In this document: positions 49,201-56,267 of the stretch, piece by piece
Layout of the letters: each line of letters starts with the position of its first letter
How positions within the stretch are numbered: the first letter of the stretch is position 1
Virus record (IMG/VR): IMGVR_UViG_3300009176_000003
Coordinates: 1-64,000 of that record
Length of the DNA: 64,000 nt
Origin: a virus
Reading direction: 5' to 3' (one strand)
Translations under genes and position numbers: made by a program
The notes under the pieces: model-generated
What the model saw: the letters and a program-made list of their open reading frames with translations, nothing else
Told to the model about the DNA's origin: nothing
The model's database searches: none

Positions 49201-52073
49201 CTTAGCTCGGGACGGCCACGGCTCTCGCCCTCGCGCGCCTTGGACAGGAGAACTTCCGCGGCGGCATCGGGGAGCGACCGGCGGTTCTTCTCGATGTCGG
49301 CCTCGATGCGCTTGGTCTCTTGCTCCAGCCGCGCGCCTTCTTCCGGGGTGTACTTGGCTGGCGACAACACTTCGCGCGTGGCTTCCTGCTGCGCCTTCCA
49401 CTCGCCCGCGATGGCTTCCCGCTCGGCCTGCTTATGCTGCGGCGACAACGTCGATGTCTTGAGCAGCTCCTCGCGCTCCAACAGGCGCTTGCGCCATGCC
49501 TCGACGTCCGGTTTTTCAGACTCGGTTGCCGTGGCGGTAGCGCCCTTGCCGTCGCCGTAGATATTGAACTCGGTCTGGCGGAACGCCGCCGCGCCCTTCA
49601 CGCCGGGAGACTTCTTGAAGCGCCTTGCCGCAGCAACAATCTGCATGCCCGGGGTCTTCACCCGTGGCTTGTAGGTCTGGCCCTTGGCGAGTTCAGTCGC
49701 GCGGTCGAGTATGCGCATCGCGCGCCGGAACAGATCCTGGTCGGTCTCTTTGCCAGCGGGCTTGGCGTTCTCTTTGTAGGCGGTCTCGTGCGCGGCGATC
49801 ACCGCGTCGTTGCGCTCCGCCAGCGCCTTGCTGCCGGGGGTCACGCCCGTCACGGTCTTGGCCCGTGCGGTCGGCATGCGTAATTTGTCTTTCGCGCCGC
49901 CCGCCGCTGTCGCCGTGCCGCTGGCGCTGCGCAACGCCGTGATCGTCTTGGTGGCGAGAAGTGCGCGCTCGCGCGGTGTCGCGTTCACCCACTCCGGGGC
50001 ACTGGTCAGTTTCGCCGGGTCGAGGCCCTTGGCCTGCATCTCGGCAATCGCCGTGTCGATCAGGCGCTGTTCTTGATGTTGCGTTGCAGCACCGGGCTGG
50101 CTGCGACCGATATCGCGCGGGCCTCCCTCGGCACCGGCTTTGGACTGGGCAATGGCGTGCGCCGCCTGCATCGCCGGGTCCTTGCTGTCCCTGGCGTCCT
50201 CCGCGATGTCCTTCAGCGCCTGTGCATAGGTGCCGTCTCCCCCTGCACGGTAGTCCTCGACGATCTGTTCCGGCGTCATACGGGCGTTGGCGGCCTGCAT
50301 CTCGGCCACCGTCGATTGCCTGCCAAGCTCGGCCGCCTCCTCCGGGGCCCCGACATCCTGGACGGGAGCAGCACGCTGCCGCGCCATAGCCTGCTCGACC
50401 AGCTGTTTCTTGAAGTTGCCGGTCCCGCTCGGACGTGCCGCTGCCGGAGCAGGTGCTACCGGAGCTGGCTGCGCCGTTGGCGCAGGCGCGCGTGCCGCAA
50501 TCGCCGCAGCGGCAGCAGGGGGTTGTCGTGTCGGACTAAGTTGCCCCTTTGACGCCATGCTATCCATCTGTACCGGTGGAACCGGCGGCGCGGCCTCGCG
50601 GGTGGCGACTTGTGGTGCGGCTGGTGCGGCAGCCTGCGGGGGCCGTCCCGCTATCGCGTCCTGTGCGGCCGGCGGACGTGCCGGTTTGGTCCCGGCCATC
50701 GCTGCCGCCACGTCGTCGGAAATAGGTGCGCGTGATATCTTGGTGCTGGGCTGCGTCACCACGCCCGGCGCGGGGGTCACCGTGTCCTTGGCGAGGTTGC
50801 GCGCTGGATCGTTCGGCCGCGCCGCGATGCGCGCCGCCATCGGTGCGCCATAGGGGTTGCCCGCCCCTTCGACGGTGACCGGCCGGTTCTCGTGCGCCAC
50901 GCCCGAGGACGTCGTTGTCACGTCGTTGGCGGCGTTACCGTCGCGGTAAGTGAACGGATTTTCTTCCGAGCGAGGCCCCATCGAGGCATCGACGTCGACC
51001 CAACCCTTGTTCTCGTCGCGCCCCTGCAACTCGGTGGCGTAGTCGTTCCACGCCTTCCACATCATGCTGTCTTGCGGATGCTGGTCGCGCTGCTCCTGCG
51101 CGTTCTTGATCGCGCGGGCGTGATAACCGGTGTTCTCGTAGGGGAGCGCGCCCGGCTCCGGCGAAATTACTTCTCCCTCCAACGGGCCACCGCCACCACG
51201 AGGGCCCCGGCCAGGCGCAGGTCCACCGCCACCGCCACCACCGCCGGGTCCGCCACCCAGCGGGTTCCAGTTGCCGTTCTCGTCCGGGAACATCGGGCTG
51301 CGCCCGGCACCCGGCATGCGCGAGGTGACCGGCTGGGTGAAGCCGCGCGGCTGGGCGAACGCCGCACCGGCCGCACCGGCCATGCCGATCTTGGCCGGGT
51401 CGAACCCCTCGCCCTGATACGCCTGGTGCGCGCCCTCCATGCCAGCCTGCAAGCCAGCCCCGAATACGCGCTGGCCGACCATGGGACCGGCACCGACACC
51501 GAATGTCGGGGCGGCACCGCCAACCAGCTGACCGCCGAAACTCGAATACGGGTGCTGGGTTACGTCGGCGAGCTGCTGCGCCTCGGAGAAAAACCCCGCG
51601 CCTTGCTTGTAACCGGCTTTCTCCAGCAGCCAGTCCTGCACCGCGCGTGCGCCGTAGTTCGCCGCCATGCCTGCAGGGATACCCGTTGCCAGACCGCCCG
51701 CGACCGAGCCGACACCGGGCCCTGCCGCCACCGTGCCGAGTGCCGCACCGGGAACGGCAGCCGCCAATCCCGCAACGCCACCGGCAACGCCGGGAACGAC
51801 CGCCTGCACGCCCTGCCGGAACGCCGCGCCGATTGCGCCAGACGTGACCTCGGTCGGGATGCCCCAGTCGAGAACGTCGTCGGGATGGTATGCTTTACGT
51901 TCTTCCGGTGCGCCCCAGTCCTTCACGTCCTCGGCGGAATATCTGGTCGGCTCGGCCGACGTCGGCGTAGAAGTCGACGGCAGGACGTCGCCATCCCCCT
52001 CGTCGCCATAGGCTGCCATCGGCGGAGGTGCAGCATCCTCCGGCGGCTCGTAGTACTCCATGGTGTCCGGCAT
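46227..52073 (-). CDS. Giant internal virion / ejection protein
   Basis: This is a 1948-residue protein. The N-terminal 250 residues hold repeated alanine/glycine-rich hydrophobic stretches (AAFRQGVQAVVPGVAGGVAGL) suggestive of membrane insertion. Residues about 250-900 are Gly/Pro/Ala-rich and disordered. Residues about 900-1900 are helical. The last 250 (AAAMIALMTLVYPALSEGY..., WELLGNKDWRGKPIVETQ) resemble the large polyvalent-protein LPD38 type found in phage ejection proteins. It is probably packed inside the capsid and injected with the DNA. No transglycosylase motif was seen. Palindrome copies lie at 46259 and 50935, the second perfect. Confidence 0.75.
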   Translation of the reverse strand: MPDTMEYYEPPEDAAPPPMAAYGDEGDGDVLPSTSTPTSAEPTRYSAEDVKDWGAPEERKAYHPDDVLDWGIPTEVTSGAIGAAFRQGVQAVVPGVAGGVAGLAAAVPGAALGTVAAGPGVGSVAGGLATGIPAGMAANYGARAVQDWLLEKAGYKQGAGFFSEAQQLADVTQHPYSSFGGQLVGGAAPTFGVGAGPMVGQRVFGAGLQAGMEGAHQAYQGEGFDPAKIGMAGAAGAAFAQPRGFTQPVTSRMPGAGRSPMFPDENGNWNPLGGGPGGGGGGGGPAPGRGPRGGGGPLEGEVISPEPGALPYENTGYHARAIKNAQEQRDQHPQDSMMWKAWNDYATELQGRDENKGWVDVDASMGPRSEENPFTYRDGNAANDVTTTSSGVAHENRPVTVEGAGNPYGAPMAARIAARPNDPARNLAKDTVTPAPGVVTQPSTKISRAPISDDVAAAMAGTKPARPPAAQDAIAGRPPQAAAPAAPQVATREAAPPVPPVQMDSMASKGQLSPTRQPPAAAAAIAARAPAPTAQPAPVAPAPAAARPSGTGNFKKQLVEQAMARQRAAPVQDVGAPEEAAELGRQSTVAEMQAANARMTPEQIVEDYRAGGDGTYAQALKDIAEDARDSKDPAMQAAHAIAQSKAGAEGGPRDIGRSQPGAATQHQEQRLIDTAIAEMQAKGLDPAKLTSAPEWVNATPRERALLATKTITALRSASGTATAAGGAKDKLRMPTARAKTVTGVTPGSKALAERNDAVIAAHETAYKENAKPAGKETDQDLFRRAMRILDRATELAKGQTYKPRVKTPGMQIVAAARRFKKSPGVKGAAAFRQTEFNIYGDGKGATATATESEKPDVEAWRKRLLEREELLKTSTLSPQHKQAEREAIAGEWKAQQEATREVLSPAKYTPEEGARLEQETKRIEADIEKNRRSLPDAAAEVLLSKAREGESRGRPELRQIDNSDGGESQTYVLQHDTLVNWINGLPDDAHNLLFTLHPDLETNVATTQDPDKLRRILFNQLEATFEAVPAEDAPVVKTTSVKTAADIPKRERIVTAPATAEKLSTGTVLDRNSPEFKAIAAATLAALQAKPVVVGKEARAAADQKLAEAEQVRAEKGTFERVSDFFDEIVTDERGAVEIPEWMLNPVKTVKHTVKSFWWPGYNEPTRQYADQLGAKFVRLTNRKTEYRGKLRKNALKARDPKTKKSQLSPLEHTQLRQALELGQARALPAKLKDYYDTHIKWMEDDYAKFYDEYKAKAENYKVTGWEDLPERTSNGNGFYEFVPRIQKGSQKWDHVDEYDPYADPTKERTLDPWGGEGEASLHQFAGTAQKRGYFTLVDTVSGHRVVYIPGADSITFMRNGAPSKLKLTRDMGNFNPNQVGSTVRLKKKGKETLFQVDHSGIDEIKHAMGKDPATGEWRVEYHDNPLLTYSNALMGLQSALENLKLYDEIISSNDFQSHLKRGLSKKEVKELKYAQTNLPQFKNMWMPQRWAWVMNDFMNPSISQSWNEHDGKWAIKKLDAFSSFFTKNIVVWAPLVQAFNEADKFFIGRGAKWLSPKDTKILVKTFARAVKSVREQDDLQREIIEAGGNPMLMHTLTHGVMEQIAKASGTEVPKKLSKLDPIARVFGVSTAEAASRAYDAASAPMWWLSDILYTQRYLEEREAGLSPEKAAKSVHDFVDSYQVPPTVLGSRLAKKVLSTPFLSMFNPYHYGLLRGFATILRNLTRPDASYKERGVAAGQAAAMIALMTLVYPALSEGYASLTGNPKSKFDERGMTRIAGLVRDVAKGEKDPQSLTQIVYTPSVPTNAAWELLGNKDWRGKPIVETQNLLDPENAAKAVGQLTEYLVGQAVPPYKVASNVAMRPDADASLIAQKVIEQLIIGGINTPSPGQVRREIMRVKLQMQSERARDKRPRGLIESGVNKAIKGYEHGGLVTATATRGVIPMSER
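50935..50949. repeat. Dispersed palindrome TTACCGYNRCGGTAA, perfect copy
   Basis: TTACCGTCGCGGTAA matches the consensus without mismatch. Copies with one mismatch start at 2143, 10069, 12237, 14308, 18326, 22049, 26469, 28829, 30977, 31849, 35874, 40802, 41797, 44104, 46259, 56268 and 58450. Weaker or wider-spaced copies start at 6848, 37875, 48899, 49526, 54694, 60366, 62270 and 63973. The spread covers the whole window. Confidence 0.8.
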
Positions 52074-52079
52074 GTGGGG

Positions 52080-54938
52080 TTACCTTGCCGGGACGTAGGA
52101 CCCGTCCGGCTGCTGGATCATCGGCTTGCCGGCGTAGGGCCCGCGCGGGAACACCACGATCTTGGGGGCACTGCCGGACGCACCATCGCCGCCTCCTCCG
52201 CTGGACGGCGCAGGGGCACCGCCGCCTGCTCCGCCAGGCGCAAACGGCGTGCCGCCGTTGAGCCACAAGTCGTGCATCGCCTGCGGGTTGATGCGCTGCT
52301 GGCGCGCCATCTGGGTGATGGTCTGGGAGGCTTTGTCCGGGTCGGCAAACAAGTCCGGTCGCGCGGTCGCCAGGGTGCGCGCCATGCTCATGACGTTGTT
52401 GACCTGGGCGCGATAAGTCGTGGCGAGCTGGTTTTGCTGCGCGATGCGCTCCTTGCTGCTGGCTGCCTCGCGATAGCGCCCCTCGCGCTCACGCTTGAAC
52501 TCCAGATCGCCCGCGTCCTTCTTCTCCTTGCGTTCGCGTTCCAGCCGGGCGCGCTCGTCCTTGCCCTCCTCGCTGGCGATGGCCTTGTTGCCTTTGATCG
52601 TCTCGACGCTTTCTTTGGTGGCACGGTCGGCCAGCTGCCCCAGGCCGCGGTTGATGAAGTCCTGGCGCTGTGCCGCCTGCGAGGCAGCCGGGAACAAGCG
52701 ACTCGCCTGGTTCTCCAGCTGCTGTTCCGGGGATTGGCTTCCGCCGCTGGGACCGGGCGCGCTGGCACTGCCACGGATGCCTCCTCCGCCGCCTCCGCTG
52801 TAGCCTTTGTCCAGCCGCGAGACCGGCACGCCCGAGCCATACCGGTCGCCGGGTGCCGCGCCGTAGTCCGGCGTGTTCTTGCGCGCCTGGGCTGCCTCCC
52901 GGCCGGAAATCGTGCGCCCGTCGGCGGTTGTCGTGGGGTAGACCGGCTGCGGGCCCTGGTACCTGAACTTGGGGTCCATGAACGACGGGTCGCCGGTTTG
53001 TTCGCGCAACCCGGGGCCATAACCCGGCACCCGGCGCGAGCTGTAGGCCGGCGCACCGCTTGGATCGAAGCCGGACGGGTGCGCGGCAATCTGGCCGCGC
53101 CGCTGCCACTCGCTGCCCGGTGCGTTGCGGATGACGCCGGCACCCCGGAGTTCGGCCTCGGTTGGCTCTTGGGCTTTGCCGGTCGGGATCACGCCGTTGC
53201 CGCCTTGTGCTGGTGCACCACCCCCGCCCCTGCGGGCTTCGCGCCGGCCGTAGTAGTCCGCCGCACTGGTGTCCCCGCCAGCCTGCCGGTTCCACCCCGG
53301 CACGCTGCGTTGGGCACTCGGCGACAGTGCCTGTCCCTGGGATGCGCGTTCCCAGCCCTCCATCATCGACACCGGCGACATGCCGGAGGCCATAGGGCGG
53401 TTTGCCAATGGGTTAGCGGCTGGGCGCAGCGCGCCGGGAGCGGGCGTAGCTGCTGCAGCCGGCGCAGCAGCCGACGCTGCGGGTGGTGTTACCGGGGCGG
53501 CAGCAGGCGCAGCTGCAGCCGGTGCCGCGGTCGGCACCACGCCGTCGCCCCCTGCAGGAGCCGGTTTTGCCTCGACTCCGCCCCCGCCCAGCGGAGTGAC
53601 CATCCAGTTTCCAGCGGCTTGCGCGCCTTCCTGGACTTTTCTCATCCAGTCCGGCTGCGACCACAACGGCCCGACCGGCTGCTCCGCGCCTGCCGGAGCG
53701 GGTGGAGCTGCTGCGGCTTGCGCCGGGGCTGCGCCACCCTCCTGGTCCTTGCCGCTGACCAGGTTGTCAAACCCTTTGTCGAGCAGGCGCACAACGTCCT
53801 GCGCCTGCAGCACCTGCGGCCGGTCGACGTTGGGCTGCATCGGCGGCGGTGCCGGGGGCGTATAGCGCTCGCCGGTCTGCACCACCGGCTCCGGGCGCAA
53901 GCCTGCGGTCTCAACCTGTTCGCGCGGCTGTGGCCGGTCCATGACCGTGTCCGACTGCTGCGGCATGGTGGCCTGGGCGTCGTCTGTCAGCGGCTGCTGC
54001 TCGGGAACTGATACGTCCGGGGCGTCGGTAACGGCCTGCGCGACGTCTTCCTCGACCTCGCCGCCCTCCGCGTAGGACTGCTCCTCGTCGTCGCCCTCCG
54101 GCTCCTGTTTCTCCCGGTATGCCCTGGCACGCGGGTCCTCCGGCATCTCGCGGGCTTCGCGGTCCATGGACTGCTGGTAGAACGGCCCCCGGTTCGCCGG
54201 AGACGTCTTCTGGGGCAAATCCGGAACCGGCGAGTTTGGGTCTTTCGGCCGGTTAAACCAGTCGTACACCGTCTTGACGAATCCGCCGTCGTCAAAGCTC
54301 TGCTGCTGGGGACGCCCACCGCCGCGCGCGAACGCGGGCTTGCTCATCATCGCGAGGCCGCCCTGCATTGGCGCAAATTGCGTGCGCTGCCCGTTCGGCA
54401 CCGCGTCCATCGCCATGGTGGCGCTTCTTGCCGCCTCGCCCAGGTCGCCGCGGTTGAGCGCGGCCTTGGTCGCGCCCGCGTAGGCGTTGAACTTGCTGCG
54501 GTAGTGCTGCAACAAACCAAATTTGGCCTCGTCGTTGGGGGCGACGCCTATCGCTGCCGTCGCGCGCTGGGTCGGGTTCATCTGCCCCTGCGGGTCGATG
54601 CGCTGTTCGAGCGCCTGTGCGACCTCGGCTGACACCGCGCCGTCGCCGCTCAGATACGCCATCGCCTGGCGCGGGTCGGGGCCCGCCGCCGGGTTACCGC
54701 CGCCGGTAACTTGCTCGTCCGGCTGGGTCGGCACCACCCCGCCGTCGTTGAAGCCCATCTGGTCGTCGTCGGTGGGAATGCCGTATTTCTTCTTGCCGTA
54801 GTTCAATGCAGCAGTGACGTACTGCATCGGGTCGATGGTGGCGTCGTCGGAGCCCTGGCCCGCCACGCTGTCGTAGTCGTCGTCCTCGGCGTAGCCGCCG
54901 TCGGCGAACGCGGGCTGAATCACGCCCAGATTAGGCAT
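52080..54938 (-). CDS. Internal virion / ejection protein, low complexity
   Basis: This is a 952-residue protein. FADGGYAEDDDYD at the start and FNDGGVVPTQPDEQ are DGG-type motifs seen in podovirus ejection proteins. Residues about 90-190 are helical (QALEQRIDPQGQMNPTQRATA). About 370-700 are Ala/Pro/Gly-rich. A charged helical stretch follows (RARLERERKEKKDAGDLEF, 790-830). It ends DGSYVPAR, 6 bases before the giant protein's start. It may form part of the injected complex. Long antisense open frames over this gene reflect its GC-rich repeats. Confidence 0.7.
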   Translation of the reverse strand: MPNLGVIQPAFADGGYAEDDDYDSVAGQGSDDATIDPMQYVTAALNYGKKKYGIPTDDDQMGFNDGGVVPTQPDEQVTGGGNPAAGPDPRQAMAYLSGDGAVSAEVAQALEQRIDPQGQMNPTQRATAAIGVAPNDEAKFGLLQHYRSKFNAYAGATKAALNRGDLGEAARSATMAMDAVPNGQRTQFAPMQGGLAMMSKPAFARGGGRPQQQSFDDGGFVKTVYDWFNRPKDPNSPVPDLPQKTSPANRGPFYQQSMDREAREMPEDPRARAYREKQEPEGDDEEQSYAEGGEVEEDVAQAVTDAPDVSVPEQQPLTDDAQATMPQQSDTVMDRPQPREQVETAGLRPEPVVQTGERYTPPAPPPMQPNVDRPQVLQAQDVVRLLDKGFDNLVSGKDQEGGAAPAQAAAAPPAPAGAEQPVGPLWSQPDWMRKVQEGAQAAGNWMVTPLGGGGVEAKPAPAGGDGVVPTAAPAAAAPAAAPVTPPAASAAAPAAAATPAPGALRPAANPLANRPMASGMSPVSMMEGWERASQGQALSPSAQRSVPGWNRQAGGDTSAADYYGRREARRGGGGAPAQGGNGVIPTGKAQEPTEAELRGAGVIRNAPGSEWQRRGQIAAHPSGFDPSGAPAYSSRRVPGYGPGLREQTGDPSFMDPKFRYQGPQPVYPTTTADGRTISGREAAQARKNTPDYGAAPGDRYGSGVPVSRLDKGYSGGGGGGIRGSASAPGPSGGSQSPEQQLENQASRLFPAASQAAQRQDFINRGLGQLADRATKESVETIKGNKAIASEEGKDERARLERERKEKKDAGDLEFKREREGRYREAASSKERIAQQNQLATTYRAQVNNVMSMARTLATARPDLFADPDKASQTITQMARQQRINPQAMHDLWLNGGTPFAPGGAGGGAPAPSSGGGGDGASGSAPKIVVFPRGPYAGKPMIQQPDGSYVPAR

Positions 54939-55665
54939 CGGTCTTCTCCGTGACGGTGATCACCGCGTCGGCGGGCGCGGTGATGGTGATGGTGACGGTC
55001 TTGGTGGCGGTGGGGGGCGGCAGCGGAATAATGATTTCGTCCTCGATGTACGAGGACACCAGCGCGGCCAGGAAGCTGGCGTGGTAGTCGGCGATCAGGC
55101 GTCCAATCGGCACCCCGTTCGACCACTTCGGGATCGTATTCTTGTCGCCATTAATGATTTCCCGCGCGCCGAAAGGGTCGTCCACGTCGGCGTTGAAGTA
55201 GCGCATCAGGGTCTGCCGTCCGCCCTTGTCGCCCCGGAACCACCCTTCGGCCATGCCGAGAAACATGATGTCGGCTGCGATGTCCGGGTCGAGTGCCTTC
55301 TCGGCGTGCCATTCAAGGTCATTCTCGCCTTCAAGCTCCAACTCGTTGGCTGCCTTGCGGTAGTTGTCGCGCCACGTAAGCTGGACGTAGCCCCTCCCAT
55401 AGTAAGTCTGTCCGGTGGTGGCGTCCTTCTGGCCGTAAGGGTGTCCCTTGCCCTTGCCGTACTCTTCGATGGGCAGCATCGTGCTGGCGGTCTCGTGTTT
55501 GGTGGTGGCCAGGGCGTAGGCGAGCCAGCGCAAATCAGTCGTGGTGGGGTCGCGAACCCACGAGGCCAGGATGAATTTCTGCCCGTTGACCTGCTGCTGG
55601 GTAAGCGAGCCGCCGAACGGAGTTATTCTGACCATGTCGAAGTAGATCTTCTCGTCGAAGCTCAT
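54931..55665 (-). CDS. Endolysin, GH19/lysozyme-like
   Basis: This 244-residue protein starts at MSFDEKIYFDMVRITPFGG; longer upstream codons are shadow. Residues 45-170 follow the glycoside hydrolase 19 pattern: LAYALATTKHETASTM with the catalytic Glu after His, then YYGRGYVQLTWRDNY and FNADVDDPFGAREIINGD. It cleaves peptidoglycan. The C-terminal 45 residues are Pro/Thr/Ile-rich and may anchor to the envelope. It overlaps the neighbouring membrane-protein gene by 4 bases and lies close to the holin, forming the lysis cassette. Confidence 0.85.
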   Translation of the reverse strand: MSFDEKIYFDMVRITPFGGSLTQQQVNGQKFILASWVRDPTTTDLRWLAYALATTKHETASTMLPIEEYGKGKGHPYGQKDATTGQTYYGRGYVQLTWRDNYRKAANELELEGENDLEWHAEKALDPDIAADIMFLGMAEGWFRGDKGGRQTLMRYFNADVDDPFGAREIINGDKNTIPKWSNGVPIGRLIADYHASFLAALVSSYIEDEIIIPLPPPTATKTVTITITAPADAVITVTEKTDA

Positions 55666-55949
55666 GGCGGGTTGCTCCCGCCGATGGGGACGGGCGCGAA
55701 AAGATCGAGCACCTGCCCGCGCTGCTGGCGCTGCGGGACTATGCATTCACTCAGGAGTTTCTGGACTTCACGTTGGACATCGGTGAAGAGCCTCACGTTG
55801 TCGGAGCGCTGCGAATTGAACTGCGAGGACTGGAAGTACATGAACACGATCAGGCTGAAGTTCATGACACAGAGCGCAAGCGACAGCGGCTCGTTCTGCA
55901 TCACCTTGGCGAAGCCGGTGGCTGCCTTGACTACCTGTTCGGTCGGCAC
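55662..55949 (-). CDS. Single-span membrane protein, spanin-like
   Basis: This 95-residue protein has one membrane helix at about 22-44 (LSLALCVMNFSLIVFMYFQ) and a polar helical periplasmic part (SDNVRLFTDVQREVQKLLSEC). That layout fits an inner-membrane spanin or an accessory holin. Coupling to the endolysin start (overlap of 4 bases) supports a lysis role. No outer-membrane lipoprotein partner was found. Confidence 0.6.
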   Translation of the reverse strand: MPTEQVVKAATGFAKVMQNEPLSLALCVMNFSLIVFMYFQSSQFNSQRSDNVRLFTDVQREVQKLLSECIVPQRQQRGQVLDLFAPVPIGGSNPP

Positions 55950-56038
55950 GTTGTCCCCGTAGTTACCAGCATCAGCATCCCGTGCAGATGTCCGGCGGTC
56001 TGGGCGGGTAGGGCTTCATCGGTTCGACCTGGCTCTCT

Positions 56039-56254
56039 TTAGTGGAATCGAAAGTTGCCGATGCTTCCGGTCATCACGACCGTCAGCAGGGCAATCAGCG
56101 CCAGCAGCAAGACCACCACCCAGACGCCCTTCTTGATCTGCTCGGGGATCGGCATGACGAACTGCTCGATCACGTAGATCGCCAGCCAGATGACCCCGCA
56201 CAGGATGATCAGCCCGATCAGGAACCACAAAACGCCGATTGCCATCGAGAGCAT
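56039..56254 (-). CDS. Putative holin, two membrane spans
   Basis: This 71-residue protein starts at MLSMAIGVLWFLIGLIILCGV, after an AAGGAGG site. Two hydrophobic helices (about 5-28 and 45-65) flank a short basic loop (PEQIKKG). The size and topology suit a class II holin that permeabilises the inner membrane for the endolysin. The gap of 89 bases to the spanin-like gene contains only a 15-codon frame, MKPYPPRPPDICTGC, which I do not call. Confidence 0.65.
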   Translation of the reverse strand: MLSMAIGVLWFLIGLIILCGVIWLAIYVIEQFVMPIPEQIKKGVWVVVLLLALIALLTVVMTGSIGNFRFH

Positions 56255-56267
56255 GGGGGCCTCCTTG

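Noticed and set aside
50892-54011. Plus-strand open frame of 1039 codons
   Set aside because: It lies opposite two low-complexity GC-rich virion genes. Its translation is Arg/His/Leu-rich with no domain or ribosome site. It is a shadow.
55081-55962. Plus-strand open frame of 293 codons over the lysis genes
   Set aside because: The endolysin on the other strand has clear GH19 motifs; this frame has none.
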